Assembly: GCF_003672135.1 (NCBI RefSeq)
Contig: NC_039518.1
Span: 1,860,001 to 1,924,000 of the forward strand
From: Ooceraea biroi
Taxonomy: Eukaryota > Arthropoda > Insecta > Hymenoptera > Formicidae
Reading direction: 5' to 3'
Length of the DNA: 64,000 nt
How positions within the stretch are numbered: the stretch's first letter is position 1; each line of letters starts with the position of its first letter. Shown here one piece after another: positions 46,301 through 59,912 of the stretch. A program made the translations under genes and the position numbers. The notes beneath the pieces are model-generated. The model was not told the origin of the DNA and did no database searches. It worked only from the letters and a program-made list of their open reading frames with translations.

Positions 46301-49300
46301 CTCGACCACGACGCCGTTCTTGGCACCTTTGAGTTTTCCGCGAATGTCAATAAGGACGAATCTACTGCGGAAAACGGTAAAGAAAGCGCGAGCCTAAATG
46401 GAGATGCCGTTTCAGCGAACAATAGCGGGAGAACGTTCTTGGACGGTGAAGCGGAAAGATCAGAGGCCACCAGCGTATGCATGACTTTGACCTCTGGCGA
46501 GTATGAATTAAAGATCGTGTCAGCGCAGAACGTGGGAACATCGAGCAAGTCTACGCGGGAATATAAAAGTTCATCTCTCGATTGCCACGCGAATGAATCT
46601 CAAACTGCCGCGGTAGGTCAGGATGCGTCGACAGTTGGCAAGAAATTACAAGTGCTTCCAGAGAGAGGCATGAGAAACGCGCTGCGATACGGTGGTTCGA
46701 GGCAGCTGGATGAGGCGCTGCAGAATATTACTGGTAAATCGGACTCGGTTGAACGTCGCGGCGGCCAAGATGATGTTCATTACGACAAGAGATCTTTGAC
46801 TGACCTGAATCGCGAAACAGCAACGAACGATACCGCGCCAATAGCTTCTAAGACAGCGGCGGACGATAACTGTTCAACAAAGATCGTTAAAACTAATCCA
46901 TCCGCGTTGCTCGGCGCGAAACGTTCGACCTCGAGTAACGATAAATTGCGAAAGCGCGAAACGAGCGATAAATCCGCGAAAGAGGATTCTTCTTCCGAGA
47001 ACAATGGTAATAAATCGTTAAAGATTGACGCGAAGGACTTGAAAAATTCTTGGCAAATTATAAAAGATCACAAGAAATCGATTTTGAACGATCAAGCGAA
47101 TTCCCATCATGCGAGGAAGTGCTCGCCCGCAAATGCGACGGAAAAATCCAACGAGATTATGCATCAGGATAAACATCGCGGTAAATCGGATATTCTGCGT
47201 AACAAGCCAAGGATAATTGATAACGTTAGCATCGATGACAGCGGGGAGAGGATGCGACTTTTGAAGGAGTACAGAAGGATCAAGCACAAGTCGTCCACCA
47301 TGGAGATCCAAGGTAAGAGCAAAGTGTGCTCTTCCTCCGATCCCGACGAGCATTCCGTGCTGCAAGTGCCGAGTGATAAACAGCTGTGTCAGAAGGATGG
47401 CAAGTTCAAATTGGCCGAGGAGCGGGAAAAGAAGAACGCAAACATCTTGAAGAAGTTCGTAACGAAAAATGTAAACCCGGACTTTGCTATTCAAGTCACG
47501 AACGTTAATTTGAAACGCAAAGATAACGACGAGCAGAAGGAGTCGCAGCGCTCGGGGGAAGAAACGAAGAATAGCGGTCCCCTCGATGCGATCAAGATCG
47601 AAATAAATGTCTCGTGCACGGAGCGAAACACAACGGAGAAGCTGCTGCATGAGAATATCAAGAACGCCGTCGCCGAAACGATCGGCCACCTGACCAGTTC
47701 GATATCGAGCGGAGCGCGATCAAACTCGGCGAATTTAAAGGAAATTCAGTGCGACAAAGACGGTCTGGATGGTCGTGAGAAACGCAATCGATCTCAGCCG
47801 GAAGCATCTACGTACAACGAAGTGCGCAAGGATCAGAGCAACGCGGAAGTCATGAAATACAAATCATTGATCACTGCATGCAAAGAGGATATAGCGATGG
47901 ATGAAACATCTGGCTCGCTTATCCCGAGAAAGAAAAGAAGCTCGTCGTCGGAGCGAGAATTAATTCACGATAATGGTAAGCTCTTAAAGAATATAATAAA
48001 TATCACAATAATTAGTTTTTATTTATTTTTATTTCATATAACCGTACTAAGAAATAATATTATTTTAGGAAATATCAGTATTAATACTGAGACGGCACTG
48101 AGCTCCGCGGAAACCCTGAAACCAGAACACGCGATGGTTAGAAGAAGAAGCATTCATCAGGATACGGAAAGAAAAGCTGTTGCCGCGAACTTTAGTGGAA
48201 GCGACGACCTGAAAACGCCTTCGGAGAAGAAGGAGTATCAGGAAGCAACCGTTGCTTCCGCATGCAGGAACGTAAGAAATTTACAAGACGATATAGCGTC
48301 CCGATTAAACGCGATTCCTTCAACCTCCTCGAGCACGGTGGATCCCAGTTTGGAGAATGCGAATTACGATAACCCCACGCATTTTGATTACAATCACTTT
48401 GACGTTGCGCCAAACGAAAATTTGGACGTCAACGACAAGCGCACTGATAGGTGGAAAAGGCCAAGGAAGGACGACGGTAAATTTAACAACTTCGAGCCGT
48501 ACGAGACCGCGAGCGTGTACGTGAATCCGATCTTCTTCAGCGCGGACAAGCTGGAGAATCTGAATACAGTTCCTGTGTACACTACCAAAGACGGAAAGAT
48601 TACCTACAGTCCCAATCCCAGATTCACGTATCGTGAATTACTTATGGAGGCTCGCGCGAAGGACAATTACGGTAGCGCGCGCGAGTCTTCATACTTCGCG
48701 AGCTCTCCGCTCGATTACAATTGCTCGAGGTTGCGTAAGGTATTTAAGAGAAATCGTGAGGTCCTCACGGCTATCAGAAAGAGGTCAGAAATCGATTTCG
48801 CCGATGGCAAGCTTCAGTCCGCGGCAAAACACGTTAATTATTTACCGAACAAGAACGCCGCCCTCAAAAGCGCCCACTGCGCGAAAGCACGGGGCACGCC
48901 GCATCTGGAGTTCTTCAACGACGACGCGGACAAGTTATACGCGAACAGGAACAGTCAGCAGGACGGCAAGGAGAGCAACAAGAAGAGCATCGGCGACTTG
49001 AGTTTCCTTGAGAAACAATACAATCTGAACAACGAACCTGCGCCCAGCACGATTAAACACTGCAAGGCGAAGATGCTCGCGGACAATCTGAACTACGAGA
49101 AAGAGTACGGCGAGAACGTGATGTTCGACTCGCATTTATTTTTGGGATCGAGAGCCGCCTGTTGGGAAGAGACGATGGAATCGGTCAAGTCGTACTCGTC
49201 CCACGTCGACAGACGAAACAAACATCTCAAGGAACTGAACTTCAGCGAGGTGTTCGCCGCCCAGAGACGCCTGGATCTCCTGCCGTTTCTGTCCGCGGAA

Positions 49301-52300
49301 CAAGAGCCTCTCTCGGGCGGTAACAACGATCAGAAGACGGGTTATAACGTGGCAAACGAGCTGATATCCAATCCCGCAGCGTGCGATTACAACATCGATA
49401 ATTTATCCCGAGGTCAGGCCGGTGAGAACGATCCGACGTCGTGTAAGCAGTCGGACGTTATTCCGCTTGGCGAACGGAATGAGTGCGATAAGCAGAACGC
49501 CGTCTCGACGACAAAAGCTGACGACTATCCACCGGCGGTGACCGACCAGTGTCCAGAGCAAGAATCTCAACCCGATGAGATCCAGTCTGACACGACCGCG
49601 CTCGTCGAAGAAGCGCGATCCTGTTCCTCCAAAGCAGCGGACAAAAATACTCACGGTACGGAGGAAGGTCGGGGCTCGCCGAGTGACGATAACGATCAGG
49701 AAACGCTAGAAGCGGAGCACCTAACGGGAAACGACGCGCACGTTCATGGACAAGAAGATAAATCCGCTGCTGAGAGCGCAAACGCGAAACGTGTGTCAAA
49801 TTCGAGCCCCACCGAGGTCGCGTTACCCGAATCAAATGCTGAACGCTTGTCCGACGAGCCGAAATGTACAGAAGCGACAGAAGAGTCTGCTTTGAATGAC
49901 GCTGACGAAGTCGACGATTCCGCGAAGAACAATTCAGACTCTGCGGTGGACGAGACAACTGCGTGCCAAGAAGTCTCGTCAGCTCCGGTCGGCGGCAAAG
50001 CGAACGACGAGGATACGTTTATGGCGAAATCTATTTCACCAGAAGTTGATTTCGGCGAAAGGAACGAGCAGAATGGCGCGTGCAGTGAAGAAACTTCTAA
50101 GGAACCGATCGTTCCGCAAGGTTTATCCGACGTCGCACTCACGGAGCGGCCGCAGCTTGACGAAGAGGACACTGAGCAGCAATCGCGGAAGTTGGATGTC
50201 GAAAGAGAGGTGACCGAAGCTTCTTCGTTAGGGAACGAAGCAACCAACGTGGACGAGGTGGATGATTGTAACGCCGCGATGACACCCAAGCCGGTCGCCT
50301 CCTTGGATCTGCTAGCGATATCGACGGAGAAGAGCGTGTGCGATTTATTCACGAGCGAAACACCCGAGCAGAATATATCGGAGTTCACGGTCATCAAGAG
50401 TATCATCGCGGGTGACAAGAAGAACGAACACCAGGAGCCCGAGACGAAGGACGGTGCTAAGGTTTGCGACAGCATGATCGACTCCAAGTTGCTGTGCATG
50501 GATTCCTCCGATTGCGGGATTTACGCGGAGGACAAGTGCGCGTTGACGCGAATGTCCGAGCACGATTTCACGGAGGAGGACAGTATGGTGCCGATGGAGT
50601 GGGAAACGAGCCAGATTCAGGAAGACGCCGTGAATCGTCTCTGCAGCATGGACGAGTCGTCGATCGATTTCGCAGCTGCAGCTGCCAACTCGCTACAGGA
50701 CAGCTCGCTTTTGCATAATTTATCCCTTTCGATACCCGTCAAGGAATCGACAACGCCGGAAACGGCCGTCGCGATTGAGAGTAGGTCGAGTGTGTCCGCG
50801 CCAGCGATCGAACCGCCGCCGGAGATGGAGAAAATGACACCGAGCAACGAGGGAGACAAGGAGCAAGCCTCTTCCAGCGAGCATGAAAAGATGGCATGTT
50901 TGCCCGCGACAGACTGCAATGCCGGCACCAAGATGGTTCCTAAATTGGTCATCAAGAAAAGCGATATAGATAACATGATCCACAAATCGCTCTTAAAGCG
51001 CGGATGCCAACCGAAGATACCGAAAATGATCATCAGAAACGCGAGATCCCGTCCAGGAACACCATCCATCGAGTCCGTTCACGAGGAGGTTCCCGTTCAG
51101 ATAAATATCTCAGACCGGATGTCGCGAGCGAGCGAGGAACCATGCGAGAACGACTCGGAAAGTTCTCTGCAAGAGTCGAACGATTACAGAAGCAAAATCC
51201 CGAAAATGAAAATTAAACTGGACGACAAGCACTCGAACAAGATAATGCGAGCCGAGGACACCACGGAGCTTTCCGTCAAGCGTAAAAATATCAAGAAAAC
51301 CATTCCGAAAGTGAAGATAAAAAATTCCTCGAGGATCGATCTGTCGGATAACTCGGTCTGCAGTACTACTTCTCAAGACTCTAGGAAGAGTCTGGAAAAG
51401 TACGAGGAAAAGATACCTATATTGAAGCTGAAGAAGCAGGAAAGGAACAGATCGTCATCGCCGGAAGCGTCGCGGAAGAGGCAAGGTTCGAGTCACTCGG
51501 AAATGCCGAGCAAGAAGTGTAAGAGGTCAGGACGCGACGAGACGGGGCATTCCACGAGACGCGGCAATTTCCCCGATTCTCGGACGGTGCTACCGGAGTG
51601 CGAAACGAGTAAGAGTCCCTTGGCGTGCATCTCTGAAAAGATTCCGAAAGTCATCATCAAAAGAACGTCGGCCAGTGCGGAATTTAAGTGCGAGCTGAGC
51701 AAGGGATGCAAGGACATTATCGCGAAAAGCGCAAAGTGGCAGCCGGCAGTCAAGTTGGAGAGATATCAGGTCCTGGATAGCATCGTGAAGGATCTAAAAG
51801 CAAGTCACTCTTCTATATCAGCACGAATCATAGATAAAATATTTGCAAAACGCAGGGACAGTCATCACCAAGGAAAGAAGGATGATTATAAGTTATCCAG
51901 GTCGAGTTCGATGTCGAATTTGCTTCCGGTCAAGCACAAGCAGAGGAGAATGTCGGATTACGACTGCAGGAAGCCCGGCGACGCTGATGGTTTTACTTGT
52001 GCACTGCCGCGAGACTCTAGTGATAGTAGGACGTGTACCGCATCAAAGAAGACTTCAGCATCGTGCAGGGGTTACCACAGTGACAATAAACGTAGATCAA
52101 GATCCCGCGATAACCATCCACAGGTAGAGACGGGCGTCACTTCGTCCGATAAAGAAGTTGATCGACCATCTGGAAAATCTGGCTCGGAGAAAGCAACTCC
52201 GCAGCACGATGAGCACAGGACCGAGAGCTTTGATACCCATCATAAGCAGGCAGCGAAGAAAACCGAGGATGAAACGGTCTCGGAGCAGAAATTGGATCAG

Positions 52301-55300
52301 AAGAGCGCTCCCACCAGGCACTCGAGCAGTTCTGCGAACTTCAAGATTGCTCTGAAGGAGTTGAAGACAACGCCCAAGATAGAGACCTGTTTCGTGAAAT
52401 TGCCCGACTTGAACGAGATATCTTCCAAAGAGATCAGCATCAAAAAGCAAATCAAGGAACAACGTGATGATCCTTTCCTGAGCAAAGAAGAGATAGTTGC
52501 AATAAAAAAGGAACCACTGAGTGACTGCCCGAGCGACGTTGCCAACAACTGTAATCCGCGAGGTGACGGCAGTTTGCTCAAGGATGCGAGCGTGCTGGAC
52601 ACTTTTGAACTGGACAGGAACGCCGTCATTAAGATCGAGTCCTCGGACGAGAGCCAATCGACCATAGAGATCTTGCCTGCCTCGCCGGACGGCCCCGACG
52701 AGCTAGAGAGCCAGATAATCGAAGACGGCGACAGTGAACTGTACTCGGCAGACGCAATTCCAACGCAGTTTGAGCTGGAGTTGGAGATCGCGGACCACAG
52801 CAGCACGGATCTGTTGGATGTGACGATGCCGAAACTCGATCCCGTCGCTAACTATAGCTCACGTTGCGCTCCCACCAAAGAATCCTGCAGTAATCAAATC
52901 CCGAAACGTTACAGTAAGTCCGAGCTTTCACCTCGCAGTAAGAATTCACCCGGAAGAGATAAACACGCGGAGGTCGACGTCACCGGCAGCGACAAATCTT
53001 CGCCGGACGACAATGATCTGATCAATTCCGCCAGAGAGGTTTCCCCAAAATGCACCTGTAGCGAAGAGGCAGATTCGACGAAGAGGAATTTCTGTTGCAA
53101 CGATTCCTTGATAAAAGAAGTTTTAGCGGCCAAGGAGACCCTGAAGAAGTGCCTTTCCAAGTCGAGATGCGAGAACGGCAGCGCACAGAGTAACGCGCGG
53201 CCAAAGACGGCCGCGGAGAAGAAGCAGGGCTCGAGTTTTGATCTCAAACGTCTCTCAGAGACGCATTCTAAGTCAAGCGATGGTCCTCAAGACTGTCGCG
53301 ATGATGTTACCTCTCAGAGAGTCTCCGTGTCCGCGGCCGGCAAACGCAACAAAACTGAGACTACAGCCAACACCACCACCGAAAAGTCTGATCAGAAACA
53401 TTCCAAGCAAGGTAAGAGCTGCTCCGTGAGGGAGAAATCAAGCGAGAAGAGGGACAAAGAGTCCCATCCTAAGGAGACGACGAAGGACGCGCGCGAGTGC
53501 ACGACATCCCTGGAAACGTTAAAGCGGGCCACGTCGAACGAAGGCCCGACTCGCACCATATGTCTGGGCGAGAAGAGACGGCACTCGGCGAATCCGGACA
53601 ACGGTATTCTCCAGCTGCAAGATTCGCAACGGAAAGAATTGTCGGCCTACAAAATTCCAAAAATATCGCGGTCCACGGATCAGGGGAGTAACGCCGGCAG
53701 CAAGGCGAAGGATGTCAAGCCAAAGATGGAGAACATGCCGATATTGGAACCTGAGATTGCCGTAAGCTTCGACGCGAACTCGGACGCGGACAGTTCCAGG
53801 TCACCACCGATGATCACGCATCAGGACGGGGATCTCGATGTAGCGGAGTCGAAGCTGGTGGACGAGAAAATTATAACGTTGGACAGTAAAGAGACGAACG
53901 ACATAAAGGACATGTGCAAAAAGGGCGAGATATCCATCACCGATTTTATAACTCAATTGGCTTGTCACGAGAAGGTAGGAAGAATGATTTCTCGTCATCG
54001 ACTCACTCACTGTTCGCGATATTTATCTTGGTTCTGCGGTTCTTGCAGGCGACGATAAAGCACAGACGGTACTGCAACTTGTGCGAGAGGTGGTTCCCCA
54101 CGACGTCGCGGCATCGACGGCACCTAGCTGGCTACCAACATCGTCACATAGAGCTGACACAACGTAGGAGCATCCACGCGCTGTTCATGCTCTTCACCGG
54201 CAAGCCTTGTCCCAGATTGCTGCCGGCGAACGTCGCGCGAAACGATTGTTCCCTGGGGGAGCTGACGCCGTTGCAAATTGCAGTACAGGTACGTGGCAGC
54301 CCATCTGCGCGATAAACCAATTAATTTTGACGCTTTTTACACATCCATGTTTATACAGGGTGTCCCATTTTATATTTGTCAGTCAAATATTTCGATACGA
54401 CGTCGTTTCAGAGAAAAATGTTTCAGACAAAAGTTATATGGCTTCGAGGGGGCAAGATGATGATATTCTCAATTTAATTGTAGATGGCGCCACTTTCGAG
54501 ATTTTATCATGGCGGCCATTTTTTTAAATGGAAGTCGATTTTTCTCTCTAAGTGAAAGTTGTAGCTGATAATGAGACGAATACAACGGTTTTTTGTTTTT
54601 TGAAATTGGACCATTTTTCAGTGAGTTACAGCGTTCCAAAGTATACTGTTTTATAATTTAAGTATACACGTAAACCAAATCTTGTATCGAAAAATGTTTC
54701 TTACAAAAGTTTTATGACTTCAAGGGGGACATAAGATGCTGCCACTGATTTGACCTTGGGTGCACCTGTCAAGGTTTATGTGAAGGTTAACTTTTTTTTT
54801 AATGGCTCTCTTTATTTCTCATTATACAGTCTTGTAGCTTACCTCGAGAGCTTTTCAAAACACTATAATAAAGTATTTTTTCGTTAAATATTATGTTACA
54901 ATACTGCCGGCATTTGCATTACCCAAAGTGTACCGTTCTATCAACTATCCTACTTTTAGCGCTACCCAGGAACAACGGCGTGGACGTAGTAGGTTTCTGT
55001 TCCCTTCGGGGTGCTTTATTAATGTGAGTCCCCTTGCCTCTTACCATGGAGAGACGCTATAAACTTTGAAACGCTGTAACTCACTGAAAAATGGTCCAAT
55101 TTCAAAAAACAAAAAACCGTTGTATTCGCCTCATCGTCAGCTACAACTTTTACTTAGAGAGAAAAATCGACTTCCATTTAAAAAATGGCCGCCATGATGA
55201 AATCTCGAAAGTGGCGCCATCTACAATTAAATTGAGAGTATCATCATCTTGCCCCCTCGAAGCCATATAACTTTTGTCTGAAACATTTTTCTCTGAAACG

Positions 55301-55520
55301 ACGTCGTATCGAAATATTTGACTGACAAATATAAAATGGGACACCCTGTATATCTCGCTGTGATATTTATCATGATTAATCACGACTGCAAATATACTTG
55401 AAGCGGTCGATACATCGTACGATAATCACGTGCCGTTTTCTTCCCCAGGATGTTATAAAGAGCTTCGACGACGCGCCGCAACAAGAGAGTCCTAGGAAGC
55501 AGAACGACGTTGATAAATAA
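43343..55520 (+). CDS. Giant disordered protein with IPK-motif repeats and C-terminal U1-like zinc finger (not identified)
   Basis: Coding exons 43343-47975, 48069-53974, 54049-54288 and 55449-55520 give 10851 nt and 3616 aa. The second 5' UTR exon joins at 43251. The N-terminus is rich in Asn, Gln, Ser, Pro and Tyr (NYNYAGDYQKYPYPNIKEYP, QQVYQQKLAMQRF), prion-like in composition. ENHLREMTRIPGYQSHPKYK and DVRQFLANWDESEDEDG look conserved. Residues about 1100-2480 are acidic, Ser/Glu rich and disordered. Residues about 2499-2745 hold six variants of a motif K-I-P-K-M-x-I-K. A CCHH finger follows at Cys 3522, Cys 3525, His 3538 and His 3544 (C-x2-C-x12-H-x5-H, the U1/matrin spacing). Many basic KKxK patches suggest a nuclear protein, perhaps chromatin or RNA linked (inference). 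I do not recognise the family. Confidence 0.88.
50931..51669 (+). repeat. Six IPK-type motif repeats in the giant protein
   Basis: MVPKLVIKK, KIPKMIIRN, KIPKMKIKL, TIPKVKIKN, KIPILKLKK and KIPKVIIKR occur at about 50937, 51013, 51192, 51297, 51411 and 51642. The spacing is irregular (25-77 codons), so this is a recurring short linear motif and not a tandem domain array. Confidence 0.85.
54356..55348. mobile_element. CAGGGTGTCCC element, copy B, in last intron of the giant gene
   Basis: Near-identical reverse complement of copy A (36846-37837), TA on both sides. It fills most of the 1.16-kb last intron, leaving both splice sites intact. Confidence 0.93.
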
Positions 55521-58500
55521 TCGCAAGTAAATTATCTGGTCTAATTATAGAGTTCTGTGATCGTACTAACGGCTTACGGTGCAATCTTCTGTGCGAACGT
55601 TATCCTATTCACGGTAGCGATAAGACTACGTGAATATTCGATGTATCGCGATACTGCTGCTGTTGTTAATGAGACCAACGTCGAAATTTTAATCATTAGA
55701 TAACGAACGCTTTTTAAAAGTTTGCCGATTTAGCTACGTTAACCGATGTGGGTTATCATTAAGAGAGAGAGAGAGTCACCCATCAGGGAGGAAGCAAGTT
55801 TCTAGCTCACAATTAGACACTTAGCCAAAGAATCTAGCAAAGCTAAAACACATTCGATTATTTACACTTTTCAGAAGACTCTGGTCTTTTATTTGTACAA
55901 AGTTTTACGAGTGATCGCTCAACGTGCTCACCGCGAAGTTTTATTTATATTACAAAGAGACTTATATATAACACATAGATGTATATATATGGTTATACAT
56001 ATATTTGTCATTCCAGTTTGCAAAAGTATATGCGCTGACGACGATTACGTTAACGAGAGGTATATACGGTTGAAATTATATATGTAAAACCGCGATCATG
56101 TCACTAATAGAGCTGTACAAAGGGTACAACACGAAACATTCCTATGCGCGAACCTGAACCTGAGCTATGAGATATTAAAAGAAAAAAAACGGTTTATATC
56201 GCGTAGTAGAAATTTCCTTTCGCTGGAACGCAGTTCTGTCCTCGCGATTTTACGTACCGGTGTACAAAAATTGTCGATATTTTCTCGCACTGTGTGAACC
56301 GTGTTGAACGCACGTTGTGAGACAACCCGAACCTGTTTTACTTCATTCCATTTTTTAGTAGTTGTAGTTATAGACGTGAAATTTTATTTAATAATATATA
56401 TATATTATCGATGTTAATTTGTTTATAATATTTTATCGATGTTGTTTTAAACGTAATGTTAAATTACATGTTTGTTGTAAATGTCATTTGATTGTTACGA
56501 TATTGTTTCCACACGCTCTCGCGTACGTTATTATCTATTATTATATTACTAAAAATTGTGTTATGCATTGCGCGAAGGAAACGATATCTCATAGCTCATA
56601 ACGCGGTAGTTAATATTTTAACGGGGTAAAAAAACCAACTGCGGTAAGCCTTAAAGAAAATCTCTGGAGGGGATCCTGTGTCCAGACGCTAGATATTGAC
56701 GAATGTACATATTGCCATACACAGAAGAGATCTATTGAAGCAAAAAGTCCGTGATATTAATATTAGAGTTTAAAGCGAGGGGGCAAGTCGACGAGCCAAC
56801 CACGATCTGCGGTGCAACCTTGTACCGTAGGTCTTTGTACAAACGAGCTAAATGAAATGTATACGTTACGCTCGCACGCGTTACGAGCGTCTCGGGCGTA
56901 ATGTTCAGGCACTGGATAGCAATGCTCTACACGTGTATCAGTTCAAAAAATCTCTGTTAGCACACAGGTTTTATATATTACACTGATAATTATGTAAGCT
57001 CCCTTTTCTTCACGTGTTTCGCATTCGACCGTATCGAATAATATTTCTTCGATTACTTCGGGTGACAAGTGCAATTATAAGAAGTTTTTGCAGTTGCGTT
57101 TTTAATCAAAGTGTGAAGACGTGTGAAATTATATTTACGGGAGTGTAAAATGATTCCTTAAAGCACTAGTTCCTGGCTTTAGGCGGGATTGAGGTAGAGA
57201 TAGCGTTACTTGTTAAGAGGCTGCAATGAAGTGGTACTTCATTGTATTATTACATTATACATATATATATTAATACAGGGTTGGCCGATTGTATTCAATG
57301 ATTGTTTCACGCTACCTTCTATAATTTATCCTACGAGGTTTCAATGTGTCGGAGTGAACGTGCTTTCATTCAGTCTATTCTAGTTCTCGAAAAATTTAAC
57401 CAAATAATATAATAACTAGGTAAATATGTAAGAGTCTATGGATTGTTATTACAGTTAGTCTTTGTTTTTCTTTATTTGTTTCAAATGTTTTAGATTTTAT
57501 TCGCACGAGTGCCTTAAGATAACACCTAACAGTATTCGTTGTATCGTGTGTTATATATTATATAAAAAAATATATATAGAGGTCTATATATATATATACA
57601 TATTATATAAAAAGAAAACGAATGAGAATCTATATATTTGTACACTTGAGCATGTTTATACACGTGTACATAATTACGCCTTAGTTATCGGAAGAGAGCA
57701 TATACTATAAATTAAATATATATATATATTGAATATACATATATAATTATTTTTGATTGCTACGTGAGAAGTTGTGAAAATTTTATCAGTCATCAATCTC
57801 TCTAGTTATGAAATCAGAAAGTCTTTACATGAAGCGTAAGCAGAATGTCCCAAAGTTTACTGTTATTGCGAGACAGAATATATTATCATCACACATGTTT
57901 AAAGCAAGATTTTTGTACGATGTAATCATACTGCCTCATTGCTGGTACAAATGTTACTATCCCGAATACAATGAGTACAATAATTCGATGCCACTTTATT
58001 TATCTCACTGCACTGATGAGGATATGTGATCACACGATGATATACGATATGAATTATTGTTAACACCAACAGCAAATTGTTGAGTTTTGATAAACATCTG
58101 CGAGTACAAACTGCGTCCGCTACAATAATAAACTGATTCGATGGCTCAGGCTGCGCTATAAAAGCTTCACGTAAACATACAGAGGACATATGATATATAT
58201 TTGCAACATACATGTATATCAAATCTCAAATACCATATCAAGAGTGAACTTACAAATGTGTTGCATAAAGAAAAAATTACTGATGAAAATATGCAAGTGT
58301 CTTATGCGTGAATACGAGATAATTGTTAAAATATCAAATTTATTGTACGCTGTTGATGAAAAATCCTTTTTTCAATAACGATAAACAAATGTACGTTAAT
58401 GTTGTACTATAACGTTATGATAATCAAATCCACGAATATATTTAGGTTTACAGAAACAAAGTGGATATTTTATAAATCGTTAAGTGCACTCGATGGTATA

Positions 58501-59555
58501 ATATAATAAGAGATCGCCTATGCAAATTCTACTGCGCTATGATTGAACTATGAGGGTCGTGAAATTGCCGCCGTGTTTAGTTTGTGCTATTAATTATATA
58601 TTGAAAGAAAAACATATATATGTAGAAAGTTATATATTGCTCTCGTGACTAAGGCCTTCTTGTGTACGTATATCATTGTTGTGTGCTCGATGTGCCTAAA
58701 TTTTAAAAACGTTATGTGCATCACATCACGTCCAAACGCATATATACATATATACATATACATATATGTATGATATATTGGAATTTATGTACATGAAATA
58801 TTTTATGAATCTATACATCACTTGTACATTGTGTAAGAAAAGTTCCTCGAACTATGTACAAACATCCAATTGTACATTAAATCCGTACGTTGATACAGAG
58901 AAGCATCCTATTCTGCAACGAAAATTTCGCAGAACTCGAGAAGTTCTTAAGTGTCTCGTCTGTTAAGTTATACATAATATTTTGCCGCTGATTTTGAAAT
59001 GAAAAAAAAAAACAATTATGCTATAATTATACGGCGTATTTATGGGCATTATTGACGGTTTATGAATTCTCAATTTTTCACATAAGTGCTAGAAACGAAG
59101 ATTACATTTTTAAAAGAAACGAACGCGAATTCCTGTATGAACTTAACAAATAGAGAGCATTACTTATATCCGTACATCCGAACGTTTAATAGACGAATTG
59201 GTCACGCGTTGAGAGAAATGCTTAACGTTAAACAGTTAAACGATCAAATGACGGTAGCGACAGATCGGATTTCTGACTTCCATTAATGTAAATCTGTATA
59301 AGCTCATGCAGGACTGTGTTTTTAGTAGATGCGACAAATCTTTGTTAAATCATTTGTGTGATATAACTTAATATATATTACAGATCGCGAATCATCTGTA
59401 CTCGAATTATACACCGAAATTTATGCATCTCTTTGTTAATATATATATATATATATATTTATTGTGCAGCACTAATTATAAATGTGTGCATAGTGCTCGA
59501 ATGAATTTTACTTTTTTTGTGAAACACATGTTTGTTAAAGTAAATTTCGAATTTT

Positions 59556-59593
<38 letters not shown>

Positions 59594-59700
59594 AGTTATA
59601 TACACGCAAAAGATCTAGATACACAATTTGATTGTACATATACATATATCACGTATTAGTACGTTAATTTGTTTGAATTTTAATTATTTAGTTGTACGGT
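55521..59700 (+). other. Long AT-rich region, probable 3' UTR of the giant gene
   Basis: About 4.2 kb after the TAA without recognisable genes. It contains AT-rich stretches, (AT)n runs at 59440-59458 and 59553-59588, and many AATAAA-like signals, for example near 57712. Gradual composition and lack of repeats fit a long 3' UTR, but an end point cannot be fixed from sequence. Confidence 0.4.
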
Positions 59701-59912
59701 AGTTTGGATTTGTTGTAGCAATTTTTCCTGATAGCTGAAGGTACACTTGTGTTCTTAGTAAATTGACAAAAATTGACCAAAGCAGAAGTGCTTTACAAAC
59801 ATGTGTGCATTACTACACGGATTCCCAAACTCATAGAATGTAAAGTTTTATCTGCTTAGAAAATCTTCTTAGAGTCAGAGTTATATATCATATCTTTTCC
59901 ATTTGCAATATA

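Noticed and set aside
47990..48060. Transmembrane helix in the giant protein
   Set aside because: Falls exactly inside a well-formed 93-nt intron, so it is not expected in the mature protein.
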